Source: JBKQHQ01 sp052148715 (GTDB lineage: Bacteria; Pseudomonadota; Alphaproteobacteria; Rhizobiales; Xanthobacteraceae). From it: a stretch of DNA of 30,794 nt. The stretch is taken from positions 1-30,794 of the forward strand of contig JBKQHQ010000036.1 in NCBI GenBank assembly GCA_052148715.1, written 5' to 3'. Positions 8,424 through 15,756 of the stretch are shown here, piece by piece; position 1 is the first letter of the stretch; each line of letters begins with the position of its first letter. The notes beneath the pieces are model-generated. The model made no database searches and was not told where the DNA came from. It saw nothing but the letters and a program-made list of their open reading frames with translations. Position numbers and translations under genes: made by a program.

Positions 8424-9737
8424 TTATCCCCGGACGACCGCAGGCGCGGTCGCCAATGCGCCTGAGGCGCCCTGCCGTCCGAGTTGGAGGATGAGCAGCG
8501 CCGCGATGAGACAGAGCACGCCGGCGGAGAAGAAGGCCGGAAGGTAGCTGCCGAGCACGCTGCGCGACAGGCCGGCCCCGAAGGCCGCCGTCGCGGCGCC
8601 CATCTGGTGGCCTGCAAAAATCCAGCCGAAGACCAGATTGGCGCGCTCGCGGCCGAAGCGCTCCGCCGTGAGCCTGACGGTCGGCGGAACCGTCGCGATC
8701 CAGTCGAGCCCGTAGAACACGGAGAACAGCGACAAGCCGTAGAACGTGAAATCGGAGAACGGCAGGTAGATCAGCGAGAGACCCCGCAGCGCGTAGTACC
8801 AAAACAGGAGCCAGCGGTTGTCATAGCGATCCGACAGCCAGCCTGAGGCGACCGTGCCGATGAAGTCGAACACCCCCGTCATCGCCAGCAGACCGGCCGC
8901 ACGGACTTCCGGCACGCCGTAATCGAAGCACAGCGGGATCAGATGCACCTGAATGAGACCGTTGGTGCTCGCGCCGCAGATGAAAAAGGTGAGGAAGAGC
9001 ACCCAGAACACGCGGGTGCGCGCCGCTTCCCGCAGGGCGTCGATCGCCGCGAAGGCAACCGACCGCGCAGGCACATACGGACCTGCGGACTTGGCCTCCT
9101 CCTCCGTTTCGCCGTAGGGCCGCAGCCCGACATCGGAAGGGCGATCGCGCAGCAATGCCAGCACGGCCAGCGCCGCGACCCCGAGCAGACTGCACAGCAT
9201 GACGATCGCCAGCCGCCAGCCGACGCGGTCGGCGAGAGTCGCGAGCAAGGGCATGAACACGAGTTGTCCGGTGGCCGAGCTCGCCGTCAGCAGGCCGATG
9301 ACAAGGCCGCGCCTCCTCGAGAACCAGCGGGTCGCGATCGTCGCGCCCAGGACGAGGGCCGTGAGCCCCGTGCCAATTCCGACGACGATCCCCCAAAGCA
9401 GGATCAGTTGCCAGACCTTCGTCATCGCGAGCGACAGGAGAAGGCCACCGCAGATGAAGGCGAGCGACGTGAGCGTCATGCGGCGCACGCCGAAACGATT
9501 GATGAGCGCAGCCGCGAACGGGCCCAACAGCCCGAACAGCAGCAAGCGAACCGCAAGCGCGCTGGAGATCTCCGACGTTGCCCAGCCGAACTCGCGTTGG
9601 AGCGGCAGCAGGAGCACTCCCGGCGCGCCGACCGCCCCGGCGACGACGAGCATGGCCAAGAAGGTGACTGCCGCTACGGCCCACCCATAATGGACGTTCT
9701 TGCGGCTCAAGACCGCGACAATCCGAGACGAGAGCAT
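8424..9737 (-). CDS. MFS transporter
   Basis: Inner-membrane secondary transporter of 437 residues with about 12 hydrophobic segments. The first (about 18-40) follows SRKNVHYGWAVAAVTFLAMLV, and a central cytoplasmic loop (RDRPSDVGLRPYGETEEE) divides the halves. The NVHYGW start and RDRPSDVGLRPYG loop fit the oxalate/formate antiporter-like or monocarboxylate-type subgroup, so organic-acid transport is a guess. The ATG at 9737 is preceded by GGGGGAGGTGATC, an almost perfect anti-16S match that settles the start against a longer frame. It is first in an operon with the HxlR regulator. The Tat-exported amidohydrolase gene is divergent from it across a shared promoter region, so substrate linkage is possible. 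Confidence 0.92.
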   Translation of the reverse strand: MLSSRIVAVLSRKNVHYGWAVAAVTFLAMLVVAGAVGAPGVLLLPLQREFGWATSEISSALAVRLLLFGLLGPFAAALINRFGVRRMTLTSLAFICGGLLLSLAMTKVWQLILLWGIVVGIGTGLTALVLGATIATRWFSRRRGLVIGLLTASSATGQLVFMPLLATLADRVGWRLAIVMLCSLLGVAALAVLALLRDRPSDVGLRPYGETEEEAKSAGPYVPARSVAFAAIDALREAARTRVFWVLFLTFFICGASTNGLIQVHLIPLCFDYGVPEVRAAGLLAMTGVFDFIGTVASGWLSDRYDNRWLLFWYYALRGLSLIYLPFSDFTFYGLSLFSVFYGLDWIATVPPTVRLTAERFGRERANLVFGWIFAGHQMGAATAAFGAGLSRSVLGSYLPAFFSAGVLCLIAALLILQLGRQGASGALATAPAVVRG

Positions 9738-9813
9738 GATCACCTCCCCCGGAGGAACAAGGCCGGAACAAAGCTCCGCCACCGCTCCCCCGGTTTCATC
9801 CGCGAGGCGCAAC

Positions 9814-9848
9814 AACTAGGGTAGTTACTATCATCATGCAAGTAACTA
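9814..9848. promoter_or_regulatory. inverted repeats, candidate HxlR operator
   Basis: TAGTTACT (9822-9829) and AGTAACTA (9841-9848) form a perfect 8-bp inverted repeat with 11 bases between. An overlapping AACTA-GGG-TAGTT (9814-9826) adds a third half-site. It lies 77-111 bp before the MFS start codon and also upstream of the divergent amidohydrolase. Assignment to the HxlR regulator is inferred from position and from the GTAAC-type half-site. Confidence 0.5.
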
Positions 9849-10007
9849 TACTGGGACCCGGGGAGAATGGCTGCGACCGACGTGGGGCCGACACCGAGCC
9901 CATGCATCTCGACGAGCTGAGAGCGAGATGGACCATCGATTCCGGCATTGCGGCGACACGACGCCACCGACAAAATGCCGGTAAGAGCAATCTTGGAGGC
10001 GCCGCAA

Positions 10008-10961
10008 ATGCTGTCACGTCGCAATTTCCTCGGCGCAAGCGCGAGCTTCACGCTGGCATCGAGGGTTTCGCGCCCAGCAGCGGCTCAGACGCCGGCCGCG
10101 CAACCCGGTCGACGGCAACCCGGTCGACGGCGGATGATCGTCGATGCGCAAGTCCATCTGTGGAAGGCCGAAACCCCGGATTGGCAGTGGGTCCCCGGCA
10201 TGAAGCCGCAACTCCCGGAGCCGTTCACCATCGAGCGGCTGGTCCCGCTGATGGACGAGGCCGGGGTCGATCGCGTCGTCGTCGTCCCGCCGTCCTGGCC
10301 CGGTGATCGGAACGACTACGCCTTGGAGGCGGCGCGACGATATCCCGACCGCTTTCGGGTCATGGGCCGCATTCCGCTCAAGAATCCGCGGTCAGCGGAT
10401 CTTCTGCCGAAGTGGAAAGAGCAGCCTGGAATGCTCGGGATACGCCTCACCTTTCTTCGTGGCGCTGGCGCATGGCTCGCCGACGGGACCGCCGATTGGT
10501 TCTGGCCGGCGGCCGAGAAGGCCGGTCTCCCCGTGATGTTTCTGGCACCCGGGAATATGCCGGCCTTCATCCCGATTGCCGAACGCCACCCGCAGCTCAC
10601 GCTCATCATCGACCACATGGCGCTGTCGACGGAGGTCGCGAACGACAAAAAGATTCCAGAGGCGATCGAGCAGACGGTCGCGCTCGCCAAATTTCCAAAT
10701 GTGTCCGTCAAGCTGTCGGGAACGCCGACCGTTTCGTCCGAGCCCTATCCGTTCCGCGACATGAAAGAGCATCTGAAGCGCTGCTTCGAAGCCTTCGGAC
10801 CGCGGCGCTGCTACTGGGGGACCGACATGACGAACTCCTTCGCCAAGGCCACCTACAAGCAGCGCATCACCCACTTCACCGAGGAATTGGACTTTCTGTC
10901 GGAAGCGGACAAGGACTGGGTGATGGGACGCGCCATCCTCGAACGCATTTGGAATACTTAG
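10008..10961 (+). CDS. Tat-exported amidohydrolase (Amidohydro_2 / TIM-barrel hydrolase)
   Basis: Predicted metal-dependent hydrolase of 317 residues. It begins MLSRRNFLGASASF, a twin-arginine signal, with an Ala-rich cleavage region (PAAAQ) near residue 26, so it is probably folded in the cytoplasm and exported. The barrel starts with IVDAQVHLWK (the D-x-x-x-H metal motif reduced to DAQVH), then VDRVVVVPPSW, FRVMGRIPL, LGIRLTFL, LTLIIDHMA, VSVKLSGTPT and CYWGTDMTNSF, whose Asp is the usual catalytic or metal residue. GGAGG 8 bases before the ATG fixes the start. Such proteins act on lactones, cyclic amides or decarboxylated aromatic acids; the substrate here is unknown. A diverged copy of its last 290 bp lies 6.5 kb downstream. 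Confidence 0.9.
   Translation: MLSRRNFLGASASFTLASRVSRPAAAQTPAAQPGRRQPGRRRMIVDAQVHLWKAETPDWQWVPGMKPQLPEPFTIERLVPLMDEAGVDRVVVVPPSWPGDRNDYALEAARRYPDRFRVMGRIPLKNPRSADLLPKWKEQPGMLGIRLTFLRGAGAWLADGTADWFWPAAEKAGLPVMFLAPGNMPAFIPIAERHPQLTLIIDHMALSTEVANDKKIPEAIEQTVALAKFPNVSVKLSGTPTVSSEPYPFRDMKEHLKRCFEAFGPRRCYWGTDMTNSFAKATYKQRITHFTEELDFLSEADKDWVMGRAILERIWNT
10671..10961 (+). repeat. left copy of 290-bp direct repeat (amidohydrolase 3' end)
   Basis: This 3' part of the amidohydrolase gene is repeated at 17433-17722. By eye there are about 23 differences, mostly at third codon positions, and one single-base deletion in the right copy. Similarity ends at the stop codon in both copies. The two copies bracket the island. 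Confidence 0.9.
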
Positions 10962-11098
10962 GAAGCGGCACTTTGATACCCGGCGACGTTGCGCACCCTG
11001 TACGATGACAGCCGCCATAAATGCATTTATTGACTATGGACTGGGACCCGCCGTAACTGCCCTGATAGCCACCGCAATGGGTAGAGAGCCACAGGCCC

Positions 11099-11215
11099 GC
11101 CGAAGTCGAGCGTCCCTCCCTTGATGAGGGCCCATAGGTCCAGGTCCTTGCTGACGAACTCGGACCCATTGTCGACCTGAACGGTCTTCGGATAGACGCG
11201 CGTCGCACGGTTTGA
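11099..11215 (-). mobile_element. IS3-family transposase fragment
   Basis: The minus strand encodes YPKTVQVDNGSEFVSKDLDL followed by WALIKGGTLDF, the stretch around the second catalytic Asp of IS3-type DDE transposases (normally P-x-x-IQVDNGSEF-x-S-x-x-LDLWA, then LDFSRPGKPTDN). The similarity breaks off after LDF, where the usual SRPGKPTDN is missing, and upstream similarity is poor, so only about 40 codons remain. It is a remnant and cannot be active. It marks the left side of the island as a site of past insertion. Confidence 0.75.
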
Positions 11216-11657
11216 CCAAGATTGTGACCGATGAATGGATCGCCCGTCAAAGGCGCTCAGCCGGCGAGATGACCGGCAAGCAGGACCATCCATACCCCTG
11301 CCATGCGGCACCGCGTGTCAGACCGGAGTATAAAGCGCGCCAAAGTCGCGCCCCACGAGTCCGCGGCACCCGCACTGATCGAACCGCCTTCTATTTCGAG
11401 CTACGGCAGGCACCGCGACGGCATTGCTCCTTGCATACTGTGGCGTGCCGCACGATCAGGGTCCGAGGCGCGATACCTTCCTCAAGGTCGTGCATGTCCT
11501 GATCGCCAAACACCCAGCCCAACCGCGCATCAGAACATATGGCGGTCCACATCTGGTGCCGTCGGCGCGCACGGCGGTTCAGCGGAAGAGCCGAGCCTGT
11601 CCTCGCAAAGCTAACCTGCCTATTGCTTTATTCCGCCCGCCCTGCACGTCCAGTTAT

Positions 11658-11671
11658 AGGACCATAGTCCT
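11658..11671. promoter_or_regulatory. short inverted repeat upstream of the CHAT operon
   Basis: AGGAC-CATA-GTCCT, a 5-bp inverted repeat about 100 bp before the first start codon of the operon, in the A/T-richer part of the gap. It could be an operator, but arms this short occur by chance. Confidence 0.2.
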
Positions 11672-11771
11672 TATTAACAGCTTAGGTTTGTATCTTTCGA
11701 AAACTTGTGGATAATCGCCAAGGTTGAGCCGAAGGACAAAGATCGGACGCAGGTAGGCAGAGGGTCTCGGC

Positions 11772-14168
11772 ATGGCAGAGCTGTCGGAAAAGGACACCGC
11801 AAAGCCTACTTGGACCGACGTGGCGTCGGAGCTCTCACAAGCCGCACTCGGGACGAGCGACTGGCGCGATATCGCACGCAACGTGGCAAGCATGCTGAGC
11901 ACGCCGCGGCTCGATTGGGACGCCTTGAGCCGCGCGGCGGCGCAGGTCCGGACCGGTTTCGCAACCAACAACGCCGAAGTGCCCGGTGCCACCCGTATGT
12001 TGGATGCCGTTGTTGAGTTCAGCGTTAACAAAGCGGCCCAAAGAGCCTCAGCCGAAATGATTGCGGCTTGCACGCCCGATCTGGAACCCGAGGATATGCT
12101 GGGCAAGGTGCACGCAATCCTTCTGAAATACGTTCCGTTCGATCTGTTCAGCTACAGCGAGTACTATCACGAGATTGGTCCGCAAAAGAACGTGTCGTTG
12201 GTACGCGGTCGGTTCTCTCTGGACGGCAATGAGCCGTTCCGATGGCCCGCGCGCTGGATCGAAGTGCCGCCTGAGATCGTTAGGTGGATCGAGAGTTCCA
12301 ACCGATCGGTCTCGAACATCGATACGTTTTATTCCGAACATCCTGAAGCGGAGGCGCTTAGAAATCACGTGGTCACGCAGGAGTACACTCGGCGCGGGAT
12401 CACGAGCTTCGTTGTGGCTACGCGGATGGACGGAGGCCGCGTGGCCGCCTCACTGACGCTCGGACGGCGTGCCGCAGGAAAATTCAACCCGTTCAATGAT
12501 TCCGATCAGAAGTATTTGGACAGCTTCCACTTGGAACTCGTATTGCGAATGGTCGGCCAAGCGTTCCAGCGTCGGACTGTGGACTTGGCTCAAGCCATCG
12601 CAGCACTGTTCAAGCCCGGTGCAGAGGCTCACACGATCGCTAAACAGGCTGTGCGAAAACTCGGCGAGGGTTTCGGGCTCGAATACGTCGGCCTCTTCCG
12701 TGTAAATCGTGCACGCCGAAAGTTCGAAGTGGTCACCGAATACGATCCTGACAAAAAGCTCCAGGTCTCGGAAGGCTACACTCAGGATCTGGATGCGGGA
12801 ATGCTCGGCCACGTCTTGCGAGGAGGCAGAGCCTTATACGCGCCCAATGTCCGAACCGAGCCGCCGCCGTTTAATTACAAGCCGGCTGGGATTACGCCAG
12901 CGTCGTCGGCCATGTGCCTGCCGATCCGATTGAGGCCACAGCTGGATGCAGAGGTTGAGTGGATCATCGATCTTGAATCGTCCCAACTGGACGCTTTTCC
13001 AGACCCGGAACAGGCAGCCTTAGAGCAACTGGTGCGGGACGTCGAACGCTCGCTGCAGCTTTGGTTCGAGGCCCGCCTGTGTGCCGTGCTGCTCGACCTG
13101 GTGGACCAGGGCGTGATCCTGTTGGGCGAAGGCACCCGCATCGAGCGCGCGAATAGGGCGGCGCGGAGGCTGCTCGGGTTGAATAAGGAGGATTCGCTGC
13201 CACTGCCGCTGGAGAATAAGTATAGCAACCTTGAGGCGTTCGGCGCGGATCGTCCAAGCCGCGAAATAATCGCTGCCGGGGATGCGTCGGCCTCCGGTGC
13301 TTACCTCCGACTGACGGGCCCGGACGGGGTCGAGCGTCGGGCGCTCGCCGGCGCCTCCTATCGCGATGACGCGTTCAACCGCCGCGTCTGGCTCTTGGGC
13401 GACGTCGAGCACGTCGCTTGGGTAGGTTCGCTGCGGTACATGGAAATGGCGGTACGCACTGTTGCGGCACAAGCCCATGGTGGCCTGCTGCTCGCATCTG
13501 CGTTGATGAAACGCGCACTGAAAGGAATGGACGCGAACGCACCCGCCTATCCACTGGTGGACCGCGCGCTCCGAAGTCTCACGGTGGCCGACATACCGTA
13601 TGAGCGGGTTGCGAGCGTTTACGACGTGGTGACCGAACCGCGACGCGGCAAGGGGATCCTGGATATCAGAGCGTTGCTCCTGCGGTTTAGTGAGGCGTTG
13701 CCGGAGAACGAGCGCAAGGCGCTTCGCCTGGATTTGCCCCCCGACGGTCCGCTCGCGGTGAAAGGGGACCCTGAGCGGCTCGCGTTCGCATTCCGGTCCT
13801 TGCTCGGGCATCTCTTGTATATACGCCTCCCCGCCGCTCTGCTGCGGGTCCACCTCACGGCCGGCGGCGGCACCGCAACGGTCGAAATCGTACTCGATGG
13901 TGCGAACCCCGATGCAGCGGCAATGGGAAGCGAAATCGACCATAATGCAGAGGTCACTACCCGAGATCAGATCGCGTATGCGGAACGACTTGCCTTTTCG
14001 GCAGCAGCGCTTGGATTTGACGCCGTCCGGGCAGTCATAGAGGCGCACGGTGGGGAACTTCGACAACCGACGGGCTCCGCCGGCGAGTTGCGCTTCCGTA
14101 TCCAGCGGCTCTCGTTGGCAACTCCGAGGGCGCACAAGGCGGACCGAACACGTGGAGCACGCGGATGA
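11772..14168 (+). CDS. GAF-GAF-PAS sensor with degenerate histidine-kinase module (first gene of CHAT operon)
   Basis: Cytoplasmic protein of 798 residues without membrane segments. After a helical N-terminus come two GAF-like domains (about 105-265, starting EDMLGKVHAILLKYVPFDLF; and about 270-435, with LGEGFGLEYVGLFRVN), a PAS-like domain (about 437-550, DQGVILLGEGTRIERANRAARRLLGL), a dimerisation-helix-like region (about 552-615, with His569 in AAQAHGG but no HE or HD motif) and an ATPase-like fold (about 630-780) ending VRAVIEAHGGELRQP like true kinases. The N box is SLLGHL instead of NLLxNA and no DxGxG box is visible, so ATP use is doubtful. The stop overlaps the next start by 4 bp (ATGA). 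I infer a ligand sensor that acts on the CHAT protein by contact. GAGGG 7 bases before the ATG supports the start. Confidence 0.85.
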   Translation: MAELSEKDTAKPTWTDVASELSQAALGTSDWRDIARNVASMLSTPRLDWDALSRAAAQVRTGFATNNAEVPGATRMLDAVVEFSVNKAAQRASAEMIAACTPDLEPEDMLGKVHAILLKYVPFDLFSYSEYYHEIGPQKNVSLVRGRFSLDGNEPFRWPARWIEVPPEIVRWIESSNRSVSNIDTFYSEHPEAEALRNHVVTQEYTRRGITSFVVATRMDGGRVAASLTLGRRAAGKFNPFNDSDQKYLDSFHLELVLRMVGQAFQRRTVDLAQAIAALFKPGAEAHTIAKQAVRKLGEGFGLEYVGLFRVNRARRKFEVVTEYDPDKKLQVSEGYTQDLDAGMLGHVLRGGRALYAPNVRTEPPPFNYKPAGITPASSAMCLPIRLRPQLDAEVEWIIDLESSQLDAFPDPEQAALEQLVRDVERSLQLWFEARLCAVLLDLVDQGVILLGEGTRIERANRAARRLLGLNKEDSLPLPLENKYSNLEAFGADRPSREIIAAGDASASGAYLRLTGPDGVERRALAGASYRDDAFNRRVWLLGDVEHVAWVGSLRYMEMAVRTVAAQAHGGLLLASALMKRALKGMDANAPAYPLVDRALRSLTVADIPYERVASVYDVVTEPRRGKGILDIRALLLRFSEALPENERKALRLDLPPDGPLAVKGDPERLAFAFRSLLGHLLYIRLPAALLRVHLTAGGGTATVEIVLDGANPDAAAMGSEIDHNAEVTTRDQIAYAERLAFSAAALGFDAVRAVIEAHGGELRQPTGSAGELRFRIQRLSLATPRAHKADRTRGARG

Positions 14169-15739
14169 AATGTCTGCTCGTCGTCTCCCCCGATGCCAGC
14201 TGGAATGAAGGTCTCGATATTGCGCTGGAGTCGGTTGGCATCAGGACGCTCGGCACGCGGACCCATGAAGAAGCGCTCGCCGAGTTGAACAGAAAGAAGG
14301 GCGATTTCGGTGGCGTTCTCATCGGAGCTATGCCAGCTCCGGGGCAGAACGAGGCCGATGCAGCCCTGAAGGCGGTGGATCTCCTCGGAGCAGTGCGCAA
14401 CGACGAGTCGGAAATCCCGATCCTGTTGTGGGCACCCTACCCGATCGAGCCTCTGTCCCACATCGTCGGCCGAGTCAAAGGTAGCGTCATGCTCTTGCGA
14501 GACACGGCCGAGAGCATTTCCGAGGCACTTCACGGCTTATCGGCTCCGGTCCCGGCAACGAATGAACCGCCCGTCGGCAAGGTCGAAATGGAGATCGGAG
14601 CCGCGAACATCCGGGTCGTCTTCGCTGTGACCGGTAAGGGCGTCGTCACCGAGATCACGCGTACCTGGACTGGTCGTAAGAAGCTCGCGAGGATGGAACG
14701 AAAATTTCTAAATTGGGAGCTACGTCGGCGTAGCGACGTGGAAATTCATTATGCCGACGACTGGGATCAGACCTTTCAGGAAACCGGCGAGGATCTCGCC
14801 GATGAACTCGCCTATTCGGCCGAGGAATTCGGCAAGGGAATGTCACGGTGCCTCGACGACGTCGGAACAGTGGATAACATTCATTTTCGCTTCAGCCTGC
14901 TGACGGACGGCCCGGAGCTGTCCCATCCCTTCGTCCACGTTCCATTCGAGCTGTTGTACGACACCTCAAAAAATCATTTCGTCCGTTCCCTTGCGCCGGT
15001 CGCGCGACGGATCTGCCTTCACGACGGGTCGCTCACCGCGAAGCCGCTGGCCAACGCGAAGTCGCTATCCGGCCCCTTACTGTTCGTGAAGTCGAACGCC
15101 CATGGCTCGCTTGTGCTCCGCGGCAACTTGTTCAACGGCAAAGCTAGACTGGTGTTTCCGAAGCTTGACGCGCTGGACGCCGAGTTCGAAGGCGTGCAAC
15201 GCGCGCGCGCAGAGGCTAGGAGCGAGGCTCCGGCCCCCATACAACTCTCGCTGACGGCCGGCCAGGACACCGTGACACTATTGCGCGAGGCGATGCTCCC
15301 ACAAGACGGGCGGACGCCGCAACTGCAGATCCTGCATTTTGCGGGACACAGCGTGCGTGCTGACGATGGCGCGGTCTTCCTCATCCTGCCCGGCGACGCG
15401 CCGGGTAAGGTGGTGCCACTCTCCATCCACGACTTCGCCAATTGGGCGCGGCACTGTGAGCTGCGGCTCGTGCTGCTTTCGTCCTGCCAGAGCAGCTCGC
15501 CGGATGCCATTTTCAGACTTGCTCAGGCTGGCATACCGTCAGTGATCGGCTTCCGCTGGGAGGTCGATGATAAGGAGGCAGCCTTCTTCACGCAATCGCT
15601 CCATCACCAGCTTGCGAAGCAAGTCTCGCTAGCGCGGGCCTTCCACCGGGCAGTCTCGGAGAGCCAAACCAAGTACCCAGCAAGTCCGACGTTCGCGTCC
15701 GCGATGCTGGTGGTCCAGGGCGAAGAATGGACGATCTGA
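14165..15739 (+). CDS. CHAT-domain protease with N-terminal pseudo-receiver
   Basis: Protein of 524 residues. Residues 1-125 resemble a response-regulator receiver (MKCLLVVSPDASWNEGLDIA, GGVLIGAMPAPG, EIPILLWAPYP), but the phospho-acceptor position (Ile53/Gly54, before MP) is not Asp and the acidic pocket is reduced. A linker domain follows. The C-terminal CHAT domain, a caspase-like Cys protease, runs from about 240 to the end: VPFELLYD (259-266), catalytic His395 in LHFAGHS, catalytic Cys441 in LLSSCQSS, then GIPSVIGFRWEVDDKEAAFF. Both catalytic residues are present, so it is probably active. It overlaps the genes on both sides, so the three products are made together. Bacterial CHAT proteases are known to activate effectors such as gasdermins or act in defence; that role here is inference. 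Confidence 0.9.
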   Translation: MKCLLVVSPDASWNEGLDIALESVGIRTLGTRTHEEALAELNRKKGDFGGVLIGAMPAPGQNEADAALKAVDLLGAVRNDESEIPILLWAPYPIEPLSHIVGRVKGSVMLLRDTAESISEALHGLSAPVPATNEPPVGKVEMEIGAANIRVVFAVTGKGVVTEITRTWTGRKKLARMERKFLNWELRRRSDVEIHYADDWDQTFQETGEDLADELAYSAEEFGKGMSRCLDDVGTVDNIHFRFSLLTDGPELSHPFVHVPFELLYDTSKNHFVRSLAPVARRICLHDGSLTAKPLANAKSLSGPLLFVKSNAHGSLVLRGNLFNGKARLVFPKLDALDAEFEGVQRARAEARSEAPAPIQLSLTAGQDTVTLLREAMLPQDGRTPQLQILHFAGHSVRADDGAVFLILPGDAPGKVVPLSIHDFANWARHCELRLVLLSSCQSSSPDAIFRLAQAGIPSVIGFRWEVDDKEAAFFTQSLHHQLAKQVSLARAFHRAVSESQTKYPASPTFASAMLVVQGEEWTI

Positions 15740-15756
15740 ACACAGGGAGAGCGGCG

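Larger units (their letters stand above)
10962..11771. other. left border of the island: no intact gene
   Basis: About 800 bp between the amidohydrolase stop and the first gene of the CHAT operon. It contains a transposase scrap on the minus strand and, from about 11220 to 11640, open frames with no recognisable family on either strand. The last 130 bp are A/T-richer and probably hold the operon promoter. Confidence 0.5.

Noticed and set aside
8943..9824. Plus-strand frame of 293 residues
   Set aside because: Antisense to the MFS transporter, very rich in Arg, Gln and Glu, with no domain.
13020..14135. Minus-strand frame of 371 residues inside the island
   Set aside because: Antisense to the kinase-like gene, which has clear GAF, PAS and kinase-like features; no domain in the reverse frame.
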